A DNA stretch of 64,000 bases from Pseudomonas sp. PB101 (GTDB lineage: Bacteria; Pseudomonadota; Gammaproteobacteria; Pseudomonadales; Pseudomonadaceae): positions 62,001-126,000 of the forward strand of contig NZ_RWIR01000035.1 of assembly GCF_009764265.1 (NCBI RefSeq), given 5' to 3'. How positions within the stretch are numbered: the first letter of the stretch is position 1; every line of letters begins with the position of its first letter. Positions 34,481 to 43,431 of the stretch are shown piece by piece. The translations under genes and the position numbers were made by a program. The notes beneath the pieces were generated by a model. It did no database searches and was not told the DNA's origin. It was given only the letters and a program-made list of their open reading frames with translations.

Positions 34481-35104
34481 TCACCGCAACGGCGAAAACT
34501 TCGCCGGCAAATAGATCGTCGAGCGCATGTCGCGCAGTTGCGGGCCGGAGTTTTCCGGCGGCCAGACGCCGTCGGCGACCGCCTGGGTGCGCACCTGCAA
34601 GCGCTGTTCAAGGCTGGCCCACGGCCAGATATGCAAATAGCGCGGCAACGCACCGTCGGTGGCGTAGAACGCTGCGTACACCGGCGAATACTGCTCGGCG
34701 GTTCGCGCCTCGATGGCTTTGCTCCAGCCGTCGAGGGTCGGCTGCAAGCCGCTGCTGATCAGGTCGTAGACGCGTAACTCATAGAACGGACCATGCTGGC
34801 CGGCGCTCAAGGGTTCGAGGAAGGGAAACAGTGTGTAGTTTTCGATGCGCAGGTCGGTGATGAATTCGTTGATGCCAAACGCACTGCCCCCCAGCAGAAA
34901 ACGCTCGCGCTCGGCTTGGCGCAGGCTTTCGTCCGCATAGCCGCGCAGCACGGCGATCTGGTTCAACTGGCCGATCTCCGAGGCCCAGCAGCCCATCAAT
35001 GTGCCGCCGACGTTCGGGTCGTCCAGCGCCGCCTCGATCTGAGTCAGCGCTTGCGCAACCGTGCGCACGCGCACAGTGAAAGTGATCAGTTCAAATAAAC
35101 GCAT
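34481..35104 (-). CDS. NIPSNAP family protein
   Basis: 207 residues from MRLFELITFTVRVRTVAQAL; an upstream in-frame ATG lacks family sequence. Two ferredoxin-like NIPSNAP repeats are visible: residues 1-100 (MRLFELITFTV..., GCWASEIGQLNQIAVLRGYADE) and residues 105-207 (PFYELRVYDLISSGLQPTLDGWSKAIE..., RYLHIWPWASLEQRL). Proteins of this dimeric alpha/beta-barrel fold sometimes bind or cleave small aromatic or acyl compounds; no activity is assigned here. It is followed upstream, in the same direction, by the serine hydrolase gene, 158 bp away. Confidence 0.85.
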   Translation of the reverse strand: MRLFELITFTVRVRTVAQALTQIEAALDDPNVGGTLMGCWASEIGQLNQIAVLRGYADESLRQAERERFLLGGSAFGINEFITDLRIENYTLFPFLEPLSAGQHGPFYELRVYDLISSGLQPTLDGWSKAIEARTAEQYSPVYAAFYATDGALPRYLHIWPWASLEQRLQVRTQAVADGVWPPENSGPQLRDMRSTIYLPAKFSPLR

Positions 35105-35261
35105 AGCGACTTCGCCCACCGGTTTGCCAAAAGCCCACAGCCTAAGGCAGCCCCCGGACGCAGAATATTGAGGCAATCACCATCGCTGATGGTAATTGCC
35201 GCAGGAAGCCAGGTAGTTTCTTTAGCAAAGCGCCGTCGAGCGACATCCAACGGCGCTTTGC

Positions 35262-36101
35262 TCATGCGCCCAGTTGCAGCAGGAAATCCTGCACGTAAGG
35301 CACCACCGATACGCCGGCATGCGCGGTGTTGGGAACGATGTCCTGCTGGACTCGAATGTCATGGGCCGCCAGGTTGCGTGCCAGCGTTGCATTGCGCTCG
35401 ACCCGGGTGCGCCCGGCATCGTTGATGCCTTCCTTGTATTGCACGGAACCCGGGGCGTAATGGATCTCCCAGGTCTCCAGGTCGGCAGCGCCCACGAGCA
35501 ATTGCACATCCACTTCACGCAGTGCTGCAAGGTTCAGGCTTTTACCGAAAATAGCCTCGATCCCGCCGGTGCCCACCCACCAGTCGCGGCTCTCGTCGAT
35601 CAGGGTCACAGAGCCCGGTGCGCCAATGGAAACCGAACGCAGGCGCTCGGGGTGCAGGTAGTAAAAGCGGTTGGCAAAATGGCCTCCGCCGGAATAGCCG
35701 AACAAGGAAAAACGTTCGAACGACGTGTTCAACGCGGCGCTCACTTCATCGACCATGGCCAGCAGGACTTCGTCGTAACGGATGTCGCCTTCCTTCAGGT
35801 ACTTGAAACCGTGCGGGTTGCCGTCACCCAATGGACCGACCGGAAACAGTGGCGCGAGGATGATGTAGCGATTGAAGCGGCCGAACTCGGCAAACGCGTC
35901 CCGATACTCGACCATCGTCCGTCCGGTACCATGCACGGCGACCAGCAGGCGATGCCCTTCAGGCGCCTGGTCAAAGGTTTGCGGAACATACAGGCAATAG
36001 GAAAAACGCGGATCCTTGCGGCAGGAAAAGATGGTAGTGCTGCCGCGATAGTACATCTGGCGATGCCGCGCTTCTGGAGTGTCTTGTTGGTTGCTCAACA
36101 T
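35262..36101 (-). CDS. Alpha/beta hydrolase (PHB-depolymerase/feruloyl-esterase-like)
   Basis: 279 residues without a signal peptide, so probably cytoplasmic. The oxyanion region is LLVAVHGTGR at residues 52-61 and the nucleophile elbow is G-Y-S-G-G with Ser137 in FSLFGYSGGGHFANRF. A late Asp and His (NTAHAGVSVV) would complete the triad. It resembles the LpqC/poly(3-hydroxybutyrate) depolymerase group that also includes many esterases. It is divergent from the GntR gene and shares a promoter region containing a direct repeat TTGATAACT. Confidence 0.82.
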   Translation of the reverse strand: MLSNQQDTPEARHRQMYYRGSTTIFSCRKDPRFSYCLYVPQTFDQAPEGHRLLVAVHGTGRTMVEYRDAFAEFGRFNRYIILAPLFPVGPLGDGNPHGFKYLKEGDIRYDEVLLAMVDEVSAALNTSFERFSLFGYSGGGHFANRFYYLHPERLRSVSIGAPGSVTLIDESRDWWVGTGGIEAIFGKSLNLAALREVDVQLLVGAADLETWEIHYAPGSVQYKEGINDAGRTRVERNATLARNLAAHDIRVQQDIVPNTAHAGVSVVPYVQDFLLQLGA

Positions 36102-36113
36102 TGTGAAACCTCG

Positions 36114-36140
36114 TTGATAACTGTGCCATTATTGATAACT
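36114..36140. promoter_or_regulatory. Direct repeats in the hydrolase/GntR divergent promoter
   Basis: TTGATAACT at 36114-36122 and again at 36132-36140, an 18-bp spacing that would put both on nearly the same DNA face. Candidate operator for the GntR regulator or promoter elements. Confidence 0.45.
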
Positions 36141-36208
36141 ACAGCGGGTAAGGGTCGTGCACAGCCGACGACCCACACACCCACGACCAAGATTTGTGGA
36201 AGTCACCC

Positions 36209-36829
36209 TTGAACAAAAAAACCACTGATCGCAGCCAACTGGTGCTGCTGATTTCAAACGACATCAATGCCGGCGTGCTTCCGACCGGTAGCTGGCTCAA
36301 ACAGATCGACCTTGAACAGCGTTATGGCGCAACACGGCTGGACATCCGCCGGGCGCTGGACCAACTGGTCCAGAAAAACATGGTCGAACACATCCCCAAT
36401 CGGGGTTACTACGTCCACACCCCTGACCTGACCCAGGTCTCCGATACCCGCGAAGTGCGCATCGCCCTCGAGTGCGCCGCAGTCGACCAGATGGTCGTCA
36501 CCGAAGAGCGCTTGCAGGCGCTGGACCTCATCGCCCAACGCTTCGCCCGCCTGGTGAACGAAGGCACGATGCAGGAGTGCTACATCGCCAACCTGGAGTT
36601 TCACCGCGGCATCTACGACATGTGCACCAACCGGGTCATGATCGAGTTCATCGAGGAGATTCGCAGCCGCCCGCCATCGTCTCCAGGCGGCACCTGGCGC
36701 ACGCACCTGCGTGCCGAGCAGTCGGGCCGCGAACACTTCCAGATCCTTGATGCCCTGCGTAACGGTGACCGCGACCGCCTCAAGCAACTGATCGCGGCAC
36801 ACATTCGTCAAACCCCACTGCAACCGTGA
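36209..36829 (+). CDS. GntR-family (FCD-type) regulator
   Basis: 206 residues from a TTG at 36209, placed 7 nt after GGAAG; an earlier TTG at 36194 is possible. The N-terminal winged helix covers LISNDINAGVLPTGSWLKQIDLEQRYGATRLDIRRALDQLVQKNMVEHIPNRGYYV. A helical FCD effector domain follows (EVRIALECAAVDQM, NLEFHRGIYDMCTNRVMIEFIEEI, ending GREHFQILDALRNGDRDRLKQLIAAHI). It is divergent from the hydrolase and 3 bp tail-to-tail from the ABC binding-protein gene, so it probably controls both flanking units. FCD regulators usually sense organic acids or amino acids. Confidence 0.88.
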   Translation: MNKKTTDRSQLVLLISNDINAGVLPTGSWLKQIDLEQRYGATRLDIRRALDQLVQKNMVEHIPNRGYYVHTPDLTQVSDTREVRIALECAAVDQMVVTEERLQALDLIAQRFARLVNEGTMQECYIANLEFHRGIYDMCTNRVMIEFIEEIRSRPPSSPGGTWRTHLRAEQSGREHFQILDALRNGDRDRLKQLIAAHIRQTPLQP

Positions 36830-36832
36830 AGA

Positions 36833-38386
36833 TCAGGGCTTGACGCTGACGCCCCACAGGCGCGGCTTCTGCCCGATCCAGGCGTCATAACCCTCGACTT
36901 TCTCGTTCAGTGCGACGATGTCCAGGCCGTTGTACATGACGATCATCGGCACCTGGTCAATGAAGCGTTCATGCAACTGGTCGAAGATCGACTGACGCTT
37001 GGCGACGTCCCCTTCCTTCAAGGCCTGCCCCAACATCTCGATCGCCACCGGGTCTTCCCAGACCTTGCGCGATTCCTTGTCCTTGTTGCCGGTCGCCTGC
37101 TCGAAACTCAGGGCCGGATCGAAGCGCGCCGAATAGGTGAAGGACATCGACTGATAACGCCCGCTCTGGTAGCGCTCGAGCTGAGTGCCCCACTCCATCA
37201 CTTCGACCTGGGCGTTTATCCCCACGGCCTGGAGCATGGCCTGGGCGATGATTGCCAGGTCATAGCTGGGCACCATCGAACGCCGGTTGGCGATGATCGT
37301 CAGCGGCTGGCCGCGATAACCCGCCTCTTGCAACAGCGTTGCGGCCTTCTGCGGGTCGTAGGTGAAACCCTTCTGTTCGCTGGGGCCGTAGTAGTTGGAG
37401 GCGACGCTGATGATGGAGTTGTTGGGCACCCCGAAACCATTGCTGGTGGTCGCCACCAGTTGCTTGACATCGATGGCCGCCGCGATGGCCTGGCGCATGC
37501 GCTTGTCCTTGAGCAACGGATCGCGGGTCTGGAACATCAGCACATTCATGGTCGCGCTGGGGGCGGTCGACACCTTGAGCTTGTCGTGTGCCTTGATTTC
37601 CGGCAGATCGGTTTCCGTCACCTCGGCCATGTCCAGGTCCCCGGAAAACAGCGCCGCCTTGACCGTCGCCTGATCGGGAATGATCACGAACCGCACTTCA
37701 TCGGCCAGGGCGTTCTTGCCGCCGGTGTAGCCGTCGCGCGGCCCGGACAACGGTTGGTAGCCGGCGAATTTGCTCAGCGTGACGTACTGCCCGCGCTTCC
37801 ACTCGCCCAACTGATAGGGGCCAGTGCCGACCGGCGAGACGAATTCACCCTGGGCATTGACCGAGGCCTTGTTCAGCACGCCCGTGCCGCCGCAGTCGGT
37901 ACGCGCCAGTGTGGCCAGGAACATGCCGCTGGGCTTTTCCAGTTCCATTACCACCGTCTGCGCATCCGGTGCACTGACTTTGCTCACCTTGGTCAGGCCG
38001 CTGCCGTCGAATTCCGGCAGGCAACGCCACTGGGTCTTGGGGTCCATGTCGCGGTTCCAGCTCCACAGCACGTCGGCGGCCGTCAGTGGCTCGCCGTTAT
38101 GGAACTTCACGCCCTGGCGCAAGGTGAAGGTGTAGGTCAGGCCATCGGCGGACACATCGACCTTGCTCGCCAACAGGGGTTTGACTTCGCCCTTCTCCCC
38201 ATACGCGACCAACCCTTCGACCATGTGCAGCACCACCGCGTCGGAACGGTCGTCACGATTGACCCCGGGGTCGAGGCTGCGAATATCGGAGTTCATCGCC
38301 AGGCGCAGCGTCTGCGCCTGGGCGGCACCGCAGCCGAGCACGGTCATCATGCTCAGGGTCAGGGCGTTTAGCAGAAAACGATTCAT
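36833..38386 (-). CDS. ABC transporter substrate-binding protein (peptide/nickel family)
   Basis: 517 residues from the ATG after AAGGACTCGTAT; the ORF could extend 23 codons but the internal start directly begins a signal peptide (NRFLLNALTLSMMTVLGCGAAQAQ, cleavage after AQA). The SBP_bac_5 family body shows LRLAMNSDIRSLDPGVNRDD and TYTFTLRQGVKFHNGEPLTAADVLWSWNR. It captures an oligopeptide-like or acylated solute in the periplasm. It is the last gene of the five-gene C45 hydrolase-DppB-DppC-ATPase-binding protein operon. Confidence 0.9.
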   Translation of the reverse strand: MNRFLLNALTLSMMTVLGCGAAQAQTLRLAMNSDIRSLDPGVNRDDRSDAVVLHMVEGLVAYGEKGEVKPLLASKVDVSADGLTYTFTLRQGVKFHNGEPLTAADVLWSWNRDMDPKTQWRCLPEFDGSGLTKVSKVSAPDAQTVVMELEKPSGMFLATLARTDCGGTGVLNKASVNAQGEFVSPVGTGPYQLGEWKRGQYVTLSKFAGYQPLSGPRDGYTGGKNALADEVRFVIIPDQATVKAALFSGDLDMAEVTETDLPEIKAHDKLKVSTAPSATMNVLMFQTRDPLLKDKRMRQAIAAAIDVKQLVATTSNGFGVPNNSIISVASNYYGPSEQKGFTYDPQKAATLLQEAGYRGQPLTIIANRRSMVPSYDLAIIAQAMLQAVGINAQVEVMEWGTQLERYQSGRYQSMSFTYSARFDPALSFEQATGNKDKESRKVWEDPVAIEMLGQALKEGDVAKRQSIFDQLHERFIDQVPMIVMYNGLDIVALNEKVEGYDAWIGQKPRLWGVSVKP

Positions 38387-38451
38387 ATACGAGTCCTTGA
38401 GTGAACTGAAACGGGGGCTTGCCGTCACCGCTATGACGGCCTTGATGTGCT

Positions 38452-40083
38452 TCATACGGCCACGCTGCCGCGCAGCTGATAACTGCCATCGGCCTGGCGC
38501 ACCAACGGGTTGGCCGCCGCCAGCAGGCGGTGGGTAAAGGCGTGTTGCGGGTGATCGAACACTTGCGCGGTGGTGCCGACCTCCACCAGCCGGCCTTGCT
38601 GCATGACCGCCACGCGGTGGGCAATGCGCTCCACCGCCGCCAGGTCGTGGGAAATGAACAGGCAGGCAAAGCCGTACTGCTTTTGCAGCCGCTCGAACAG
38701 TTCGAGAATTTGCTTCTGGATGGTCATGTCGAGGGCGGAAATCGGCTCGTCGGCGATGACCAGTTTGGGATGCCGAATCAGCGCCCGACCAATCGCCACC
38801 CGCTGACGCTGACCACCGGAGAGCTGGTGCGGGAAGCGCTCGGCAAAGATCGGCGCCAGCCCCACATCGTGCAGGATGGTGCGTACCCGTTCGGCGCGCT
38901 CCTCGCGACTGAGCCCCGGCACATGGCGCAACGGCTCGGCAAGAATTTCCGAGATCCTCGCGCGCGGATCAAGGGAGGAAACCGGGTCCTGGAAGATCAT
39001 CTGGCATTGCAAGCGGTGCTCACGGTTGGCGCTTTTGAGGATGTCGACGCCATCGAAGAAAATCTCGCCGGCAACAGGCGTCACCAGACCGACCACCGAA
39101 CGCCCCAGGGTGGTCTTACCCGAGCCGCTGCCGCCGACCAGCGCCAACGTTTCACCGGCAGAGATTTGCAGGCTGACCCCGTCCACCGCGCGCTTGGGCT
39201 TGCCGCGCAGCAGGAAACCCTGGCGGCCCGGATGCTCGATGGTGACATTGCGGATATCGACCAGCGGCGCGGCCACGGGTGCGCTGTCAAGGTTGCCCCG
39301 GGTCGGCAGCGCCTCAAGCAGTTGCCGCGTGTACTCGGCCTTCGGACCCAGCAGGATCTGCTCGGTCGGGCCGCTTTCGATGGCCTTGCCGCTGCGCATC
39401 ACTACGACCTTGTGGGCATGGCGCACCACCAGTGACAAGTCATGGCTGATGAACAGGATCGCCGTGCCCTCCTCTCGCGTCAGGTCGAGCATCAGCTCGA
39501 TCACATCCGCCTGGGCCAGGGTGTCGAGGGCCGTGGTCGGCTCGTCGGCAATCAACAGCGCCGGGCGCAACAACATGACCGACGCGAGCATGATGCGTTG
39601 CCGCATGCCGCCGGAGAACTCGTGGGGAAAGGCTTTCAGGCAACGCTCGGGGTCATCGATGCCGATGCGTCGCAACATCTCCAGCGACCGGGCGAGGATG
39701 GTTTTTTCATCCTGATCGGTATGCAGGCGCAACCCTTCAGCCATTTGCTCGCCGATGGTCAGGGTCGGGTTGAGCGAAACCATCGGCTCCTGGAACACCA
39801 TGCCGATCTTCGAACCACGCACATTGCGCAATTGATCCGTCGACAAGGCGCAAAGATCGTTGCCGCCGAACTCGATACGACCGGAGGCGACGCGCATCGG
39901 CGGCGGCAACAAGCCGATGACCGCTCGCGCAGCCATGGTCTTGCCGCTGCCGGACTCGCCCACCAGCGCGACGATCTCGCCCGGGGCCATGTCGAAACTC
40001 AGGTGGTCGACCGCCAGCGGTCCATCGCTGGCCACCTGGATGCAAAGATTACTGACGCGAAGCATAGGCTTGACGGTATCCAT
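38452..40083 (-). CDS. ABC transporter dual ATPase (DppD-DppF fusion type)
   Basis: 543 residues with two complete ABC domains. Domain 1 has Walker A GESGSGKT near residue 40 and signature FSGGMRQRIMLASVM. Domain 2, starting about residue 270, has GGSGSGKTTLGRS and LSGGQRQRVAIGRALIRHPKLVIADEP. Such fused double ATPases (GsiA-like) serve dipeptide, glutathione or glycopeptide importers in place of the separate D and F subunits. Its start shares a base with the stop of the permease gene (TAATG). Confidence 0.93.
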   Translation of the reverse strand: MDTVKPMLRVSNLCIQVASDGPLAVDHLSFDMAPGEIVALVGESGSGKTMAARAVIGLLPPPMRVASGRIEFGGNDLCALSTDQLRNVRGSKIGMVFQEPMVSLNPTLTIGEQMAEGLRLHTDQDEKTILARSLEMLRRIGIDDPERCLKAFPHEFSGGMRQRIMLASVMLLRPALLIADEPTTALDTLAQADVIELMLDLTREEGTAILFISHDLSLVVRHAHKVVVMRSGKAIESGPTEQILLGPKAEYTRQLLEALPTRGNLDSAPVAAPLVDIRNVTIEHPGRQGFLLRGKPKRAVDGVSLQISAGETLALVGGSGSGKTTLGRSVVGLVTPVAGEIFFDGVDILKSANREHRLQCQMIFQDPVSSLDPRARISEILAEPLRHVPGLSREERAERVRTILHDVGLAPIFAERFPHQLSGGQRQRVAIGRALIRHPKLVIADEPISALDMTIQKQILELFERLQKQYGFACLFISHDLAAVERIAHRVAVMQQGRLVEVGTTAQVFDHPQHAFTHRLLAAANPLVRQADGSYQLRGSVAV

Positions 40084-40955
40084 TAGCGACTCATCCGGGG
40101 GTCAAGGCGATCACGCAAGGCGTCACCGAAAAGATTGATGCCGATCAGGGCGATTGAAATCATCAGGCCGGGGAAGAAACCCAGCCACGGCGCGGTGACC
40201 AGATGCGGACGGCTGGAAGCCAGCATGTTTCCCCAGGTGGCGGCCGGCGGTGGAACGCCCAGGCCGAGAAAGCTCAGGGCGCTTTCCGACAGGATCGCCC
40301 AGCCGAACATGCTCGTGGCCAGCACGATCAGGGGTGCGACGCAGTTCGGCGCAATGTGCCGCCACATGGTGTAGAGCTCACCGTTGCCGATCACCCGCGA
40401 AGCTTCGATGAACTCCCGCTCGCGCAGCGACAACACGGTACTGCGCACCACTCGCACGACCGTGGGGATGTACGCCAGGCCCAGCGCCAGGACGATGCCG
40501 TACTGACTGGCCCCGACAATCGCCAGCAGCCCCAGCGCCAGCAGCATGCCCGGGAACGCCAGCAGCGCGTCGTTGACCATCATCAACAGGCGATCGGTCC
40601 AGCCTCGCAGGTAACCGGCGAGCAGGCCGAACAAGGTGCCGATGCTGATGGCCAGCAACACGGTCAACAGACTGATCCACAGACTGGTGCGCGCACCGAT
40701 GATGATCCGGCTGAACACATCGCGACCGAACTCGTCGGTGCCCAGGATGTGCGACCAGGATGGCGCCAGGAAGCGGTTGGCCAAATCCAGGCGCAACGGG
40801 TCGTAGGGCGTCCAGACGATGCCCGCCACCGCGAGTATCACCAGCAGCAACACCAGGCCGCCGCCGATCAGCGCGTTGAACGAGAGTGGACGCTTTGGAG
40901 CGCGGGCCAAAGGCTCAGTCACGGGAGGCGCAGCCATTTCGCTTAAGGTCTTCAT
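40083..40955 (-). CDS. ABC transporter permease (DppC type)
   Basis: 290 residues. An N-terminal cytoplasmic region is followed by a membrane helix (ALIGGGLVLLLVILAVAGIVW) and the OppC N-terminal motif HILGTDEFGRDVFSRIIIGARTSLWI. Several more helices and the EAA-loop motif (EFIEASRVIGNGELYTMWRHIAPN) follow. It forms the heterodimeric channel with the DppB-type subunit, whose stop overlaps its start by 4 bp (ATGA). Confidence 0.92.
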   Translation of the reverse strand: MKTLSEMAAPPVTEPLARAPKRPLSFNALIGGGLVLLLVILAVAGIVWTPYDPLRLDLANRFLAPSWSHILGTDEFGRDVFSRIIIGARTSLWISLLTVLLAISIGTLFGLLAGYLRGWTDRLLMMVNDALLAFPGMLLALGLLAIVGASQYGIVLALGLAYIPTVVRVVRSTVLSLREREFIEASRVIGNGELYTMWRHIAPNCVAPLIVLATSMFGWAILSESALSFLGLGVPPPAATWGNMLASSRPHLVTAPWLGFFPGLMISIALIGINLFGDALRDRLDPRMSR

Positions 40956-41893
40956 GCTTTCACCCGGGGATCGAATAGCGGATACATCAAGTCGACAAGC
41001 AGGTTGACCAGCACGTAGACGAACGTGATGAGCAACAGGCAGCCCTGCAGGACGGGGTAGTCACGGGCGTAGATCGAATCGACCATCAGGCGGCCTATAC
41101 CCGGGATGGTGAACACCGTTTCGATGACGGCGATCCCGCCCAGCAGGTTGCCGAGGATCAGGCCGATCAGTGTCCAGGTCGGTGCAAAGGCATTGCGCAA
41201 GGTATGGCGCCACAGCACGGCACGCTCGGACAAACCCTTGGCCCGTGCATGGGCGATGTAGTCCAGGCGCAGCACCTCGATCGAACTGGCGCGCTGCATG
41301 CGGATAATCACGCCGCTTTCATGCAACACCAGCGTGGTCACCGGCAGGATGATGTAGGCCAGTGCCTTGCCGAAATCCGCGGAGAACGGCACGTACCCCA
41401 CCACCGGCAACCAGCCCAGCTCCAGGCCGAACACATACAGCAGCAACAGGCCCATCCAGAAGCCGGGGATCGACAGCAACAGCGTCGCGGTGGTGACCAG
41501 TCCCAGATCCACCAGCGTGTCCTGCTTCCACGCGGCGAGCATGCCCAGGGGCACGGCAATCAGGGCCGCCAGGGCCACCGCTGTGAGGACGATGGTCACA
41601 CTGACACTGAATCGCTCGAGCACCAGCGGCAAAACCGCTTCATGGCTGGTGATCGAAACGCCCAGATCGCCCTGGAACAATGCCTTGAGCCAGATCAGGT
41701 ACTGCGCGATCAACGGCTGGTCCAGCCCCAGTGACTGACGCAATTTGATCAGGCTGGCTGGATCGGCCATATCACCCAGCATCAACAGCGCCGGGTCGCC
41801 GGGTATCAGCCGGATCATTGCGAAGACCGCAATTGAGATCAGCAATAGCGTCGGGACCGCCATGGCCAGACGCTGAACGATCAAACGAAACAT
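40952..41893 (-). CDS. ABC transporter permease (DppB type)
   Basis: 313 residues. Signature N-terminus LIVQRLAMAVPTLLLISIAVFAMIRLIPGDPALLML, six membrane helices, and the EAA loop EVLRLDYIAHARAKGLSERAVLWRHTLRNA. It is the partner of the DppC-type subunit. The gene follows the C45 hydrolase by 67 bp in the same direction, so hydrolase and importer are probably one transcript. Confidence 0.92.
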   Translation of the reverse strand: MFRLIVQRLAMAVPTLLLISIAVFAMIRLIPGDPALLMLGDMADPASLIKLRQSLGLDQPLIAQYLIWLKALFQGDLGVSITSHEAVLPLVLERFSVSVTIVLTAVALAALIAVPLGMLAAWKQDTLVDLGLVTTATLLLSIPGFWMGLLLLYVFGLELGWLPVVGYVPFSADFGKALAYIILPVTTLVLHESGVIIRMQRASSIEVLRLDYIAHARAKGLSERAVLWRHTLRNAFAPTWTLIGLILGNLLGGIAVIETVFTIPGIGRLMVDSIYARDYPVLQGCLLLITFVYVLVNLLVDLMYPLFDPRVKA

Positions 41894-41960
41894 GTGGGTT
41901 CCTCGATGTTGATACGCAGCCCGGGATCGGGCAGATCACAAACGGGCAACAGTTCGCTGC

Positions 41961-43094
41961 TTACCAGGTTGCATAGCGTGCGTAGTCGGACTCCATCTCA
42001 AGGCGGTACTGCCCAAAGGTGCGATTGATCGCGGGCAACGAGGCAATTTCCATGAAGCCGCTGGCCGGTCGCATCAGGATCATTGCCACCGTGGCGGACA
42101 GGTTGTCCTCGCCCCCCGAACTTGGACGGGGTGGCCGGCACACGGCGAACGGCTTGCCGAAGTCGTCGAAGAACGCGTTTTTGAGATGTTCCAGCGTCAG
42201 GTTGCCATGAAACGGCTTGAGGCATTGTTCGACGCGGATATCGCGATAGAAACTTTCCGGTGCGCCACCGATGCCGGTGTTCTTCAGCTTGACCTGCGCC
42301 ACCGGGCTGCGCCAATGGTTGGCATGCACAATGAGGTCGTTGACTTCGTACAACGGGAAGACTTCATCCGGCGCACATTCGTAATTGATGCCAAACCCGC
42401 TCGCGTGGCTGAGCATCATGTTGTTCGAGCCCGACTTCGGTGTAACAGCCACCGCTTTCATCGACAGCGCGAAGTGGTTGGCCTCCAGCGCCTTGCGACG
42501 AATCAACGGCAACGGCACGCCCAGGGCCTGGTAATCGCGATCCGATTCCAGGTTGTTGCCGGTAATCGCGGTGCCGATGGAGTTCATGCCCGCACGCGCC
42601 AGGCCGCCCGCCTCGGTAAACGTCAACAGGTCCGGACCGTCGTCACGACGGATGTGCAGGACCACGCCCGTCTCCGCGCATTCCATGCGCCAGTCCCAGT
42701 TCTGGCCGTGCAGCACTTCGTTGTTCGCCGTGGCCCCCGGCAGGATGATCGCGCCGGTGCAGCCGTCCAATTCCGGTTTGTCCTGCATCGAACGCCGCCC
42801 CAGATGAATGATCTCGGTGCGCGCGTTGATCAGCACGATGGCCTCGAAATCATGGCCCGAGCCTTCGGCGATACCGCGCATCTCTTCCAGGTACTGCGGC
42901 TCGAACGCTTCGATGTTGGGGATGAACTGATTGACCAGGCGCTTGATGCCGGACCAGTCGTAACCCATGTCCAACAACTGCTGACCGTAGATTTCAATGC
43001 TGCGGGCAATGATCTGTGGGCATGCTTTGCCGTATTGCACACCCCGGGCAAATGGCCCGCCACTCAGTTCGATACAAGGAAATTGACCGCTCAT
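41961..43094 (-). CDS. C45-family Ntn-hydrolase (6-APA acyltransferase-like)
   Basis: 377 residues from MSGQFPCIELSG; GAGGGCGTGGC precedes the ATG. The domain matches acyl-CoA:6-aminopenicillanate acyltransferase/peptidase C45. These are made as proenzymes that cleave before a Cys that becomes the N-terminal nucleophile; the candidate is Cys112 in PELDGCTGAIIL, followed by LHGQNWDWRMEC. Activities in the family include hydrolysis or transfer of acyl groups on amides. No signal peptide is seen, so it would act after import by the ABC system encoded downstream in the same operon. Confidence 0.85.
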   Translation of the reverse strand: MSGQFPCIELSGGPFARGVQYGKACPQIIARSIEIYGQQLLDMGYDWSGIKRLVNQFIPNIEAFEPQYLEEMRGIAEGSGHDFEAIVLINARTEIIHLGRRSMQDKPELDGCTGAIILPGATANNEVLHGQNWDWRMECAETGVVLHIRRDDGPDLLTFTEAGGLARAGMNSIGTAITGNNLESDRDYQALGVPLPLIRRKALEANHFALSMKAVAVTPKSGSNNMMLSHASGFGINYECAPDEVFPLYEVNDLIVHANHWRSPVAQVKLKNTGIGGAPESFYRDIRVEQCLKPFHGNLTLEHLKNAFFDDFGKPFAVCRPPRPSSGGEDNLSATVAMILMRPASGFMEIASLPAINRTFGQYRLEMESDYARYATW

Positions 43095-43431
43095 GCCACG
43101 CCCTCTGATTGTTTGAGCAAGACATGGAGCAAGGAACAGGCCAATTTCACAAAAACCCAATCAATATTGGCGCCAATTTGGTATCCAATAATACTTCATC
43201 TGCAAAATGCACTGTTTTTGCTCAGAAAATCGGGTAGTAAATTCACAAGTGTGTAAAAAAGTGGCACGACTCAGTGTGGGGTCGACGGCCTCGATCGTGT
43301 TCAGCATTGGCTGAGCAATTACACACAAAACGTGAGCAATGCCTTTACCCAATGGACCTTGATGCAGGATTCGCGACGAATATGCTGTGAGCATGTTTCC
43401 GTGATCTCGCATGACAACAAGAGCCCACTCC
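43095..43431. promoter_or_regulatory. Divergent AT-rich promoter region with palindromes
   Basis: This 337-bp gap between the C45 gene and the LeuC-like gene contains no gene. It holds a perfect 12-bp palindrome ATTGGCGCCAAT (43166-43177) immediately followed by TTGG-TAT-CCAA (43178-43188), similar to FCD-type GntR operators. TGAGCAA occurs three times (43218-43224 inverted, 43312-43318, 43333-43339). These are candidate operators for the C45/ABC and LeuCD-like units. Confidence 0.45.
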
